Assembly (NCBI GenBank): GCA_021737205.1 | Contig: JAIPEK010000072.1 | Location: forward strand, 1 to 9,054 | Reading direction: 5' to 3' | DNA: 9,054 nt | DNA from: Desulfarculaceae bacterium | Lineage (GTDB): Bacteria; Desulfobacterota; Desulfobacteria; Desulfobacterales; Desulfobacteraceae | Part shown: positions 1 through 6,632 of the stretch, piece after piece | Numbering within the stretch: the stretch's first letter is position 1 | How the letters are laid out: every line of letters begins with the position of its first letter | Translations under genes and position numbers: made by a program | Notes under the pieces: generated by a model | Database searches by the model: none | What the model saw: the letters and a program-made list of their open reading frames with translations, nothing else | What the model was told of the DNA's origin: nothing

Positions 1-446
1 ATGTACCGGAAGCCGGCCGCTTTCGCTTCCCTCGTCCGTGAGGCCAGGATGAGAAAGGTGGAGCTGACCGCCATGATCTCCCAGAAGATATACAGAGAGA
101 AAAAGTCACCTGCCAGAACCACCCCGAGGGTGCTTCCTGCGTATACCAGTGCGGATACGTGCTGAAGATTGTCCTCAACCTTGAGGGCAAAGAGAATCCC
201 CAGGAACGCCATAATGGTAAATACGTATCCGAAAATCAGGGAGAGTTTGTCGATCCGGCCCATGACAAGTTCATATCCCCAGAAGGAGTACGTCCAGAAA
301 TCTCCCTGGGGAAGGTTGATCAGCATCAGGAACACAAGAACGGGCAGAAAGAGCATGTATACGGACCTGGCCCTGCCCCTTAAAAACGGTATCAGGGACG
401 CACCGATAACGAAAACGAAAGCCGGCGGAAACAGATTATTGATCAT
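1..446 (-). CDS. Third MrpD/NuoL-like antiporter subunit, N-terminal part (cut by window edge)
   Basis: The first 148 codons of a membrane protein run open to the left edge, so this is a partial gene. It is hydrophobic throughout. Around residues 112-125 it has the pattern GDFFSLYIFWEI, which matches the helix carrying the essential glutamate (here E123) in the proton-conducting antiporter family (NuoL/M/N, MrpA/D). The same element in the two upstream paralogues is GDLFNLYVLLEI and ANLLTLYLFYEI. Family members translocate protons or exchange Na+/H+ across the inner membrane as part of a complex. The ATG at 446 overlaps the preceding gene by 11 bp and has a GAGG motif 6 nt upstream, which supports this start and translational coupling. 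Most of the protein, including the lysine-bearing helices, lies outside the window, so MrpD-like, MrpA-like or NuoL-like cannot be decided. Confidence 0.85.
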   Translation of the reverse strand, partial: MINNLFPPAFVFVIGASLIPFLRGRARSVYMLFLPVLVFLMLINLPQGDFWTYSFWGYELVMGRIDKLSLIFGYVFTIMAFLGILFALKVEDNLQHVSALVYAGSTLGVVLAGDFFSLYIFWEIMAVSSTFLILASRTREAKAAGFRY

Positions 447-681
447 AGTAATCCTCTCTGCGCATCACAATTTTTCTCAAAAGCTTGGCCGCAAATATGA
501 GAAACACATAGGAAAGAAATCCGTATACGGCGTAAAAACCGTGAAAATGTTCCCAGGAGAGTCCGTGGTGCTTTTGGATGAAAAATTCCGCGACCAGTAC
601 ACCTGCAAGGGCGATATAAAAGAAAAACCGCAGTCTTTTGATGTTTTTTGGGTTGTCAAAAATCGTCAGTTCTTTTTTCAT
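436..681 (-). CDS. Small two-helix membrane protein of the Mrp-like operon
   Basis: An 81-residue protein with no recognised enzymatic domain. A basic N-terminus (residues 1-18) is followed by two predicted membrane helices, about residues 18-36 and 48-67. A short loop between them contains HHGLSWEHFHGFY, rich in His and aromatic residues, and the tail ends in charged residues (MRREDYYDQ). The start ATG has an AAAGGGA motif upstream. The gene follows the 47-residue gene by 27 bp and overlaps the next antiporter gene by 11 bp, so it is firmly embedded in the operon. Its placement between two antiporter-type subunits suggests an accessory or assembly subunit of the membrane complex. That role is inferred from context, not from homology I can demonstrate. 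Confidence 0.8.
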   Translation of the reverse strand: MKKELTIFDNPKNIKRLRFFFYIALAGVLVAEFFIQKHHGLSWEHFHGFYAVYGFLSYVFLIFAAKLLRKIVMRREDYYDQ

Positions 682-708
682 GGGTCGATTATCCCTTTTG
701 CAGTCGAT

Positions 709-852
709 TCAATGGGCTGTTGCAAATATATACACAAAATAGATTACGGCAACGGTCAGGATAATGTGGAACGCTGTTTTGTATCCCGGTACCGGATCAT
801 GTTTCAGCATTTCCCAGTCGCCTTTTTCTGAAGATTTTTCATTTTTACTCAT
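709..852 (-). CDS. 47-residue single-pass membrane protein of the Mrp-like operon
   Basis: A short gene easily missed by length cut-offs. Its ATG at 852 has AAGGA 8 nt upstream and it ends in TGA at 709. The N-terminal half is hydrophilic and charged (MSKNEKSSEKGDWEMLKHDP). It continues with PGYKTAF and then one hydrophobic helix (about residues 28-45), ending ATAH. It lies 33 bp after the second antiporter subunit and 27 bp before the 81-residue gene. Good ribosome-binding site, same strand, tight spacing and a clean soluble-plus-helix layout argue that it is a real gene. It could be a small single-helix subunit like those that decorate complex I-type membrane arms. The function is not known to me. 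Confidence 0.75.
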   Translation of the reverse strand: MSKNEKSSEKGDWEMLKHDPVPGYKTAFHIILTVAVIYFVYIFATAH

Positions 853-885
853 GGTCACCATCCTTTTTTACAAAGGTTATCATGT

Positions 886-2172
886 TCAAAGCCCCAGAGC
901 CGTTTTGATAAGGTCTACGAATACAGTGGGCATAAAAAAGAGCACAATGGAAATCACTGCTGTAATGACAAGGGGGGCCACGCAGCAGAACGGAGCTTCC
1001 TCTATACCGCTTCCGGCGGCAGGCTCTTTTTCCGCCTGTCCGGAGAAAAAGCCTTTGTAGACAACGGGCAGAAAATAGAATGCATTCAGAAAAGAGCTGA
1101 CCAGGAGCACAACCAGAAAGATCATCTGCCCGGATTCAAGGGTGCCCAGAATCAAAAACCATTTGCTGAAAAAGCCGCCGGCCGGTGGAAGGCCGATGAC
1201 ACCGAGGGCGCCAATGAAAAAAGCGGCAAAGGTGATCGGCATCTTTTTGCCAAGCCCTTCCATCTGGCTGATGTATTTTTTCCCCGTGGCCACCATGATG
1301 GCGCCGGCACAGAAAAACAGCGTAATTTTCCCGAAGGCGTGCATAACGATATGGATAATGCCGCCCAGAAGGCCTTTCGGGGTCAAAGGCGCCACGCCGA
1401 GTACTATATAGGAAAGCTGGCTGATGGTGGAGAAGGCCACCCTTCTTTTCAGTTCATCCTGGGAGAGTGCGATACACGAAGCCGCCAGGATGGTGACGGA
1501 CGCAAGTGTCGCCACAGTGGTGCCGAGATTCAGAGAGGACAACAGGTCAACGCCGAAAATGCAGGTTATCACACGGACAATGCTGAATACCCCTACCTTG
1601 ACCACTGCAACCGCGTGGAGCAGGGCGCTCACCGGAGTGGGGGCCACCATGGCGGCCGGAAGCCAGGAGTGAACCGGCATGATACCGGCTTTGGCAAATC
1701 CGAGAACAAACATCAAGAGAAGGGTAGCCATGGCTGGTTTTGAAAGCTGGCCCGCCTGAAAAATTCCCTGGGTGGTGAATTCAAGGGTTCCGGTGACACT
1801 GTAGCAGTACAGCATGGCCGGCAGTACCAGTCCGATGGAGGTCCCGAGGATGAAAATCAGGTAGCGCCTGCCCGAGATTTTCGACTTTTGGTCCTGGTGA
1901 TGGGTGACCAGCGGGTAGGTGGCAAGGGAGAGGATTTCATAAAACAGGTACAATGTCAAAAGGTTGGCGGAAAACGCCACCCCGATGGTGGCGGATACGG
2001 CAAGTGCGAAAAAAGCGTAAAAACGGGTTTGTCCGTGTTCATCCAGCCCCCTCATGTACCCGATGGAGTACATGGTGGTGTTCATCCACAGAAACGAGGC
2101 CACCAGGGCGAACAGCATTCCCAGCCCGTCAACCTTGAAAGCTATGGAGGCGCCCGGTGCCATTTGAAACAT
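886..2172 (-). CDS. Second MrpD/NuoL-like antiporter subunit, main part (N-terminal helices encoded separately)
   Basis: A 428-residue polytopic protein of the proton-conducting membrane transporter family (NuoL/M/N, MrpA/D, Mbh). All ionisable residues expected for the channel are present: E79 (LYLFYEI), K161 (GFAKAG), K192 (VVKVG), H278 and K282 (HAFGK) and K337 (GFFSKWF). The signature LPAAMVAPTPVSALLHA is at residues 171-187. The protein begins abruptly at what is normally the third helix. The missing first two helices are encoded in the same frame just upstream, separated only by a TAA stop. The ATG at 2172 directly follows that stop and has no Shine-Dalgarno-like sequence, so translation would need reinitiation or readthrough. 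The intact gene would be 492 codons, against 496 for the neighbouring mrpD. Either a natural two-piece subunit or a recently inactivated gene; the conserved residues show no other decay. Confidence 0.88.
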   Translation of the reverse strand: MFQMAPGASIAFKVDGLGMLFALVASFLWMNTTMYSIGYMRGLDEHGQTRFYAFFALAVSATIGVAFSANLLTLYLFYEILSLATYPLVTHHQDQKSKISGRRYLIFILGTSIGLVLPAMLYCYSVTGTLEFTTQGIFQAGQLSKPAMATLLLMFVLGFAKAGIMPVHSWLPAAMVAPTPVSALLHAVAVVKVGVFSIVRVITCIFGVDLLSSLNLGTTVATLASVTILAASCIALSQDELKRRVAFSTISQLSYIVLGVAPLTPKGLLGGIIHIVMHAFGKITLFFCAGAIMVATGKKYISQMEGLGKKMPITFAAFFIGALGVIGLPPAGGFFSKWFLILGTLESGQMIFLVVLLVSSFLNAFYFLPVVYKGFFSGQAEKEPAAGSGIEEAPFCCVAPLVITAVISIVLFFMPTVFVDLIKTALGL

Positions 2173-2175
2173 TTA
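2170..2175 (-). other. In-frame TAA-ATG junction splitting an antiporter gene
   Basis: Read on the minus strand, the codons run ACG ATT GTG TTT TAA ATG TTT CAA ATG, all in one frame. The TAA ends the 63-residue N-terminal piece and the ATG opens the 428-residue piece. The 20 bases before this ATG contain no GGAG-like motif. By contrast, the other zero-gap TAA-ATG junction in this operon (mrpG to the MbhD-like gene, 5420-5425) has GGAGG nine bases upstream. TAA is not a codon known to be recoded for selenocysteine or pyrrolysine. Confidence 0.9.
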
Positions 2176-2364
2176 AAACACAATCGTTTTACCGTTGAGT
2201 ACGGCCGGCAGCATGGAAACCACAAGGAAAAATTTGACCGTACCCGCAGCAAAGGTCCATGCTTCCCTGACATTGGGTTTGCGGGAGGATGAAACCAGTA
2301 CGGGTATGACGAACATGGAGACAAGAACTGCAAGAAGAGGTTTGATTGATTCAATTTGATCCAT
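2173..2364 (-). CDS. N-terminal two-helix piece of the second MrpD/NuoL-like subunit
   Basis: A 63-residue ORF with two hydrophobic stretches (about residues 9-25 and 36-56) joined by a basic loop (SSSRKPNVREAW). This is the layout of the first two helices of MrpD/NuoM-type antiporters. Its frame continues directly into the 428-residue ORF after one TAA. The region can be laid without gaps against intact MrpD of this operon (codons 59-79), where the stop sits opposite R64. The ATG at 2364 is the only start available, because an in-frame TAG lies four codons upstream, and it has GAGG about 9 nt before it. It follows mrpD by 70 bp, the longest gap inside the operon. It is probably one half of a split subunit rather than an independent gene. 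Confidence 0.8.
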   Translation of the reverse strand: MDQIESIKPLLAVLVSMFVIPVLVSSSRKPNVREAWTFAAGTVKFFLVVSMLPAVLNGKTIVF

Positions 2365-2434
2365 TACCGAAATCCTCTATTTAACCTTTTGTGTGCACAT
2401 TGGACAATTCAACACGTTTCGTTCCATTTCCGCC

Positions 2435-3925
2435 CTACCCGAGAAAAGGATGGATGATCCGGTTCACGATAACACCCGAGTAAAGGCCGAGCCCGATGAG
2501 AAATATGCTTGTAATCCCGAGGGGGATCAGCATGGAAACCGGCGCTTCCGCCATTTCCGGGCCTGCTGAATGGCCGTGGTCCCGCCCGTGGCTTTCACCG
2601 CTGAAAAACCCGATTTCAAATATTCTGAAAAAGAGAACCGCACAGATCAGGCTGCTGATGATCAAAGCGGCCACAAAATGATAGGCTCCTGCTTCGATCC
2701 CGCCGAGAACGAGGTACCATTTGCTGAAAAATCCGCAGGTGGGCGGAACTCCGATAATGCTGAACCCGGCCAGCACAAATCCGGTCATGGTCCAGGGCAT
2801 TTTGGCAAAGCTGTTCTCGAGATTTTTAAAACGCACATCCCCGAGCTTGAATGCCAGGTTGCCCGCCGCCAGAAACAGGGCGAAGGTCATCACGGCGTCA
2901 TTCATAATGTGGAGTATCGACCCGGTCATGCCTATCTTGTTTCCGAGCCAGGCTCCGCCGACCATATAACCGATTTCGGATACGATGATATAAGCGGCCA
3001 TCTTTTTGATGTCCCGCTGGGCCAGTGCCATCACGCCTCCGGCGAGGATGGCTGCGGTGGAAAGCCAGACCACTGCCTTTGCGATATCGAGTTTTTCAAA
3101 GATATAGTCAAGGCCGAACACGGTGAGCATCAGCCGGATCATGACATAGACCATAACTTTCGTCATCAGCGGCGCAATCACCCGGCTTGCAGGAAGCGGA
3201 GCATATGTGTACGCATTGGGCAGCCATATATGAAGCGGAAAAAGGGCCATCTTGATCCACACCCCGATCATGCAGAAAATAAAAGCGATCAGGATTGCGC
3301 TCGAATCCTGCAGCGCCGGCAGGATAGAGGCTACGTCGACCATGTTCAAGGACCCCGTCTTGATATAAATGTACCCGACGCCGAGAAGATAGAAACTGGC
3401 CCCGATTACCCCGATAAAAACATAGTTCAGGCTGGCGAGCGGTCCCCTGTCAGGATCACCCATTGCAATCTGGGCGTAGCTGGTAAGGGATGTGATTTCC
3501 AGAAGGACGTACAGGTTGAAAAGGTCGCCGGTGGCCACCACCCCGAGCAGACCGGTGACAAAGAGAAGGTAGATGGCGTAGAAGGTCCCTGACCGGTCGT
3601 CCATGTCCCGAATTACGAACCGGTGGCTGGCCACAAGATTCACAAGGGAGATGGCCGCCACCACCAGGAGTACCAGGGCGTTCAAAAGATCGATCCTAAA
3701 TTCGATCCCGAATGGCGGGGCCCATCCGGCCATCCGGTACTGAACGGTGCCTTCAGCGAGTACTTCAAGTAAAACCCGGAATGCCGAATAGGTGGCAACC
3801 AAAAGGCCCGCCCCGGCAACCGGATAACAGATTCTTTTTTCTACCCAGCTGAAACCGCTGCAGAAAAGGGCGGTCAGGAGGGGCGCAATAACCACTAGAG
3901 CCGGATAAACAGTGTTTGTCATCAT
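2435..3925 (-). CDS. mrpD: Na+/H+ antiporter subunit D (MrpD/MnhD)
   Basis: A 496-residue polytopic inner-membrane protein of full family length. It is an antiporter-type subunit that moves H+ and/or Na+ within the Mrp complex. Visible key residues are E143 in DLFNLYVLLEI, K225 in GVWIKMALFP, K256 in PLMTKVMVY and K402 in GFFSKWYL. The signature LPNAYTYAPLPAS is at about 235-247. The helix that normally reads H-x3-H-x3-K has MNDAVMT (residues 341-347), so the usual His and Lys are Asp343 and Thr347. The cytosolic or periplasmic loop before the last helix is His-rich (GESHGRDHGHSAG, 443-455). The first ATG overlaps the mrpC stop in an ATGA arrangement, which supports coupled translation. A second ATG is adjacent, so the start is uncertain by one codon. 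Confidence 0.95.
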   Translation of the reverse strand: MMTNTVYPALVVIAPLLTALFCSGFSWVEKRICYPVAGAGLLVATYSAFRVLLEVLAEGTVQYRMAGWAPPFGIEFRIDLLNALVLLVVAAISLVNLVASHRFVIRDMDDRSGTFYAIYLLFVTGLLGVVATGDLFNLYVLLEITSLTSYAQIAMGDPDRGPLASLNYVFIGVIGASFYLLGVGYIYIKTGSLNMVDVASILPALQDSSAILIAFIFCMIGVWIKMALFPLHIWLPNAYTYAPLPASRVIAPLMTKVMVYVMIRLMLTVFGLDYIFEKLDIAKAVVWLSTAAILAGGVMALAQRDIKKMAAYIIVSEIGYMVGGAWLGNKIGMTGSILHIMNDAVMTFALFLAAGNLAFKLGDVRFKNLENSFAKMPWTMTGFVLAGFSIIGVPPTCGFFSKWYLVLGGIEAGAYHFVAALIISSLICAVLFFRIFEIGFFSGESHGRDHGHSAGPEMAEAPVSMLIPLGITSIFLIGLGLYSGVIVNRIIHPFLG

Positions 3926-4347
3926 TTATTATTTTCCGCCAAACGATTTTCCGTCAAACGCATTCTGATTTCATCTTCTTCCAGGGTCTGGTACCGCTGG
4001 TATATTTTCACCGCAAGAGCAAGCGCCACACCGAGGGTGGCCACTGAAACCACGATGGCCGTCAGCATCAGGACGTGGGGCAGCGGGTTGATGTAATCGG
4101 CCGCGTGAATCGCATGGGCCGTGTTCCCGTGTCCGCCGTGGGCGTTTTCGATGATCGGGATCGTGGCATCCTTTTTGTATCCGATGGAGACATAAAAAAG
4201 GATGATGGCTGTCTGGAAAATGTTCATGCCGACCAGTTTTTTCACAAGGTTGTTTTTGGCGATCATGGCGTAAAGCCCGATCATCATCAGAATGATATAC
4301 AGCCAGTAGTTGTACTTGGCCACGACAATGGTAATGATATCAGACAT
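3922..4347 (-). CDS. mrpC: Na+/H+ antiporter subunit C (MrpC/MnhC, NuoK-like)
   Basis: A 141-residue protein with three predicted membrane helices (about 13-30, 38-57, 92-114), homologous to the NuoK subunit of complex I and to MrpC. Family hallmarks are NLVKKLVGMNIFQTAIILF (residues 33-51) and DYINPLPHVLMLTAIVVS (84-101). The linker between helices 2 and 3 holds a His-rich stretch, HGGHGNTAHAIH (70-81). The C-terminus is a long charged tail of about 25 residues. A strong AAGGAGG overlaps the stop of the upstream gene, only about 3 nt from the ATG, which is unusually close. No better start is visible. It overlaps mrpD by 4 bp. Confidence 0.95.
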   Translation of the reverse strand: MSDIITIVVAKYNYWLYIILMMIGLYAMIAKNNLVKKLVGMNIFQTAIILFYVSIGYKKDATIPIIENAHGGHGNTAHAIHAADYINPLPHVLMLTAIVVSVATLGVALALAVKIYQRYQTLEEDEIRMRLTENRLAENNK

Positions 4348-4355
4348 GGACCTCC

Positions 4356-5180
4356 TTATAATCCTTCGTCATGCCGGCCTTCGGATGCAATATTGACATA
4401 GATGACCACCATGACGGCCATAACGGCGATACCGACCCCGATCTCCACTCCCAGCATGCCAAGAGCCCTCACATGTCCCGGATCAACCGGCAAAAATACG
4501 GCCAGCTTGCTGTAGTCCAGAAAATTCCCCCCCGGTATCATGCACAGAACGCCGATGCCGGTGTAAACCAGAACGCCGAGAACGCATAAAAAACCGAGTA
4601 CCCGCTCCTTGATCCTATCCATAACCGTTCTCAGGTTGTAGGAGATGGCCAGAAGAATCAGGCTGGATCCGAAAATTACTCCGCCCTGGAATCCGCCTCC
4701 CGGGCTGAAGTCTCCATGTGCGACCACATAAAGGGCATACAGTTGAATAAACGGGATAAGTATCCGGCAAACCGTTTTCATGATCAGGTCATACGGGACC
4801 CATTCCTTGTCCATGTGTTCAAACTCCCGGCTTTTAGGCGGGTTTTTCCGGTTTTCTTTAAAATGGATAACGACGCCTGTGGGGATGTGCCGGTAAAAGC
4901 TTCCCTTTTTCCGGGTATAATCCCGCAGCAGAAGCAGGCAGGCAAGACCTGCACAGAATACAACAGCGGTCTCGAACATGGTGTCGTACCCCCTGTAATC
5001 GGCGAGTACCGCGGTCACCAGATTCGGAACATCGGTTTCTTCCAGTGCTTTTTCAATGTAATGCGGAGAAAGATGGGTGCCGGCGGGTGAGTTCGGATCT
5101 CCCCAGGCGGGAAGATCCGCTGTCGCATACAACAGAAGCCCTCCGCACAGCGAGACGATGAGAAAAGCGGCAAACTTCAA
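4356..5180 (-). CDS. mrpB: MbhE-MrpB fusion subunit of the Mrp-type antiporter
   Basis: A 274-residue two-part membrane protein. Residues 1-90 match the extreme C-terminal module of MrpA (MbhE-like): a first helix, then VPNLVTAVLADYRGYDTMFE (51-70) leading into a second helix. Residues 130-265 form the MrpB/MnhB domain with the diagnostic AHGDFSPGGGFQGGVI (154-169) and four helices. In Bacillus-type operons these parts lie at the end of a very large MrpA and in a separate MrpB; here they are one polypeptide. The start is TTG at 5180, overlapping the upstream stop as TTGA, with AGGAGG (5189-5194) 8 nt before it. No equally good ATG exists. The next gene begins 8 bp after the stop. Confidence 0.92.
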   Translation of the reverse strand: MKFAAFLIVSLCGGLLLYATADLPAWGDPNSPAGTHLSPHYIEKALEETDVPNLVTAVLADYRGYDTMFETAVVFCAGLACLLLLRDYTRKKGSFYRHIPTGVVIHFKENRKNPPKSREFEHMDKEWVPYDLIMKTVCRILIPFIQLYALYVVAHGDFSPGGGFQGGVIFGSSLILLAISYNLRTVMDRIKERVLGFLCVLGVLVYTGIGVLCMIPGGNFLDYSKLAVFLPVDPGHVRALGMLGVEIGVGIAVMAVMVVIYVNIASEGRHDEGL

Positions 5181-5422
5181 TCTTTTGTCCTCCTGCTGGT
5201 TCTGAATACAGCGGCCACAAAAAAGACCGTGCTCACGCCGGCACCCACGGAAGCTTCGGTGAATGCCACGTCAACAGCACCCATAACGGCCCACAACAGG
5301 CACATCATGAAACTGTAGGCCCCGAAAAGAATCGCCGTGCTCAAAAGGTCCCGCACGGTGATGGCGGCGACGGCACAGAAAATAATAAAGGTAAGGATAA
5401 TCAGGTCGATCTGCCAGTGCAT
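5177..5422 (-). CDS. MbhD-like subunit (DUF4040) of the Mrp-type antiporter
   Basis: An 81-residue protein with three predicted helices. It corresponds to the module that precedes MbhE in the C-terminal part of MrpA and is a separate subunit (MbhD) in membrane-bound hydrogenases. The signature is DVAFTEASVGAG at residues 51-62, containing D51 and E56, acidic residues related to those of NuoJ-like helices. The stop of mrpG (TAA) abuts this ATG directly. A GGAGG lies 9 nt upstream, so initiation is well supported. It overlaps the next gene by 4 bp. Some annotation pipelines call this gene MnhB or a subunit B homologue; the MbhD/DUF4040 assignment rests on the motif. Confidence 0.9.
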   Translation of the reverse strand: MHWQIDLIILTFIIFCAVAAITVRDLLSTAILFGAYSFMMCLLWAVMGAVDVAFTEASVGAGVSTVFFVAAVFRTSRRTKD

Positions 5423-5749
5423 TTATTCAACCCTCCGTTGCTCTTTTGACCAGTGTCTCAAACCGGCGCGTATGCCGGCGTCGACAATGGAGTGAGTTGC
5501 AGTGGGACTGGACAGGAAAACGAAAAAGATAATCAGGATCATCTTGATGCTCAAAAGCAACGTACCGGCTGAAAAATGGTTCAGGTTGTACAGGGCGAGT
5601 CCCAGGACCATGGACATGATTCCCAGGGTATCCAGCTTTCCGGCCGGGTGAAGCCTGCTGTAAAAATCAGGCATACGGATAATGCCCACGGCGCCGCCTG
5701 TGAAAAAAAACAACCCGAATAAAAGAAAAAAGATAACCAGTATATTCAT
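5423..5749 (-). CDS. mrpG: Na+/H+ antiporter subunit G (MrpG/MnhG)
   Basis: A 108-residue small membrane subunit with three helices, normal length for the family. The family signature GIIRMPDFYSRLHPAGKLDT is visible at residues 22-41, and SSPTATHSI (80-88) marks the end of the third helix. MrpG is a non-catalytic-looking subunit needed for assembly or function of the Mrp complex. GGGAG is a few bases upstream of the ATG. It lies 30 bp after mrpF and its TAA is followed immediately by the ATG of the MbhD-like gene. Confidence 0.95.
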   Translation of the reverse strand: MNILVIFFLLFGLFFFTGGAVGIIRMPDFYSRLHPAGKLDTLGIMSMVLGLALYNLNHFSAGTLLLSIKMILIIFFVFLSSPTATHSIVDAGIRAGLRHWSKEQRRVE

Positions 5750-5779
5750 ATTCTCTCCCTATGCTATGGTCTTTCCTGT

Positions 5780-6067
5780 TTATTCAAAAGTCGATTCTTC
5801 ATAAAGTCCTTTTCTCTTGTGGAAATACCGGGAGGCGGCCAATACCGCGATAAAGTTGAGGAATGCATAGGCAAGCGCGATGTCGATGAACATATCCACC
5901 CGCCCGTATATGAGCCCGATGATCAAAAGCAGGACCACGGTCTTGCTGCCGATGGCGTTAACGCCGATGAGGCGGTCAAGAACCTTGGGTCCGAAGATGG
6001 CCCGGTAAAGGGAAAACATCATTAGAAAACAAAGATACAGCCCGGCGCCGAGAAAAAAACCTGTCAT
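5780..6067 (-). CDS. mrpF: Na+/H+ antiporter subunit F (MrpF/MnhF)
   Basis: A 95-residue protein with three membrane helices, matching MrpF in length and pattern. The motif GPKVLDRLIGVNAIGSKTVV lies at about residues 26-45 and contains D31. The third helix region GRVDMFIDIALAYAFLNFIA (55-74) carries D58 and D62, acidic membrane residues implicated in cation handling in this family. The ATG overlaps the mrpE stop as ATGA, and a GGAG motif lies about 8 nt upstream. A short basic-acidic tail follows the last helix. Confidence 0.95.
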   Translation of the reverse strand: MTGFFLGAGLYLCFLMMFSLYRAIFGPKVLDRLIGVNAIGSKTVVLLLIIGLIYGRVDMFIDIALAYAFLNFIAVLAASRYFHKRKGLYEESTFE

Positions 6068-6615
6068 ATGTCTTCTCCAAACAGTTTTGCGACCTTTTCA
6101 AACATTTTTCCGGGCAAACCTTCGGCTGAAGCCCGGTCAATGGCATGAACCCTGAACCCCCCGTCGCTGTCCGCCGTCACCGTCACCGTTCCGGGTGTCA
6201 GCGTGATGGAATTGGCCATGGTGGTGATGGCGAGCTCCTGTTTCAGCGAAGTTTCAAAAACAATGATCTGCGGGTCGATCAGCTCTTTCATCCGCGGGTG
6301 GAACACCAGGTACATCAGGTGAAAATTGGCCTTGATGATCTCTTTGATCAGCCATGCAGCATATGCAAAGAACCTGAAAAAAATGGAGATGTATCTGAAT
6401 TCAAGGTCGGGGAAAATCAGGTCATGAAAGAACCAGGCGACCAGAAAGCTTGACAGGATTCCAAGCGAAATCAGAAGCGGATCGAATTTTCCCGAGAGAA
6501 CGATCCACAAGACAAACATGAAAACAAAGGTGAGCAAAAAAGAAAGAATTTTCTTTGCAACACCGGATTTCGAGCTTTCCCGGGTTTCAAAATCAGTTGT
6601 ATCGGAATCGGCCAA
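6064..6615 (-). CDS. mrpE: Na+/H+ antiporter subunit E (MrpE/MnhE)
   Basis: A 183-residue protein. A hydrophilic N-terminus (1-20) precedes membrane helices at about 22-42, 46-65 and 74-100. The soluble C-terminal domain carries the family motif MANSITLTPGTVTV (133-146). MrpE supports assembly and activity of the antiporter complex. The start is TTG at 6615, chosen because AGGAGG (6623-6628) lies 7 nt upstream; the first downstream ATG falls inside a membrane helix. It is 17 bp after the receiver gene and overlaps mrpF by 4 bp. The N-terminal extension with many Ser, Thr and Asp residues is longer than in Bacillus MrpE. Confidence 0.94.
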   Translation of the reverse strand: MADSDTTDFETRESSKSGVAKKILSFLLTFVFMFVLWIVLSGKFDPLLISLGILSSFLVAWFFHDLIFPDLEFRYISIFFRFFAYAAWLIKEIIKANFHLMYLVFHPRMKELIDPQIIVFETSLKQELAITTMANSITLTPGTVTVTADSDGGFRVHAIDRASAEGLPGKMFEKVAKLFGEDI

Positions 6616-6628
6616 AGCAAAACCTCCT
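6613..6628 (-). promoter_or_regulatory. Shine-Dalgarno and TTG start of mrpE
   Basis: On the minus strand AGGAGG is followed by seven bases and TTG. This perfect motif decides the start of mrpE, which has no ATG before the first membrane helix. The MbhE-MrpB gene uses the same arrangement (AGGAGG, eight bases, TTG at 5180). Confidence 0.8.
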
Positions 6629-6632
6629 GATA

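Noticed and set aside
169..831. 220-residue plus-strand ORF across the left small genes
   Set aside because: The minus strand has three genes here with ribosome sites and membrane helices. The plus-strand product has no recognisable features.
2170..2175. Stop recoding (selenocysteine or pyrrolysine) at the split antiporter
   Set aside because: The stop is TAA. Those systems use TGA and TAG, and no associated RNA hairpin is evident.
2173..2434. Mobile element or frameshift as the cause of the antiporter split
   Set aside because: There is no insertion, target duplication or change of frame. Composite residue positions match the paralogue exactly, which leaves a single codon as the difference.
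2570..3592. 340-residue plus-strand ORF opposite mrpD
   Set aside because: It is antisense to a clear, full-length MrpD. The product is hydrophilic, His/Pro/Gly-rich and shows no domain. It is a mirror of membrane-protein codon use.
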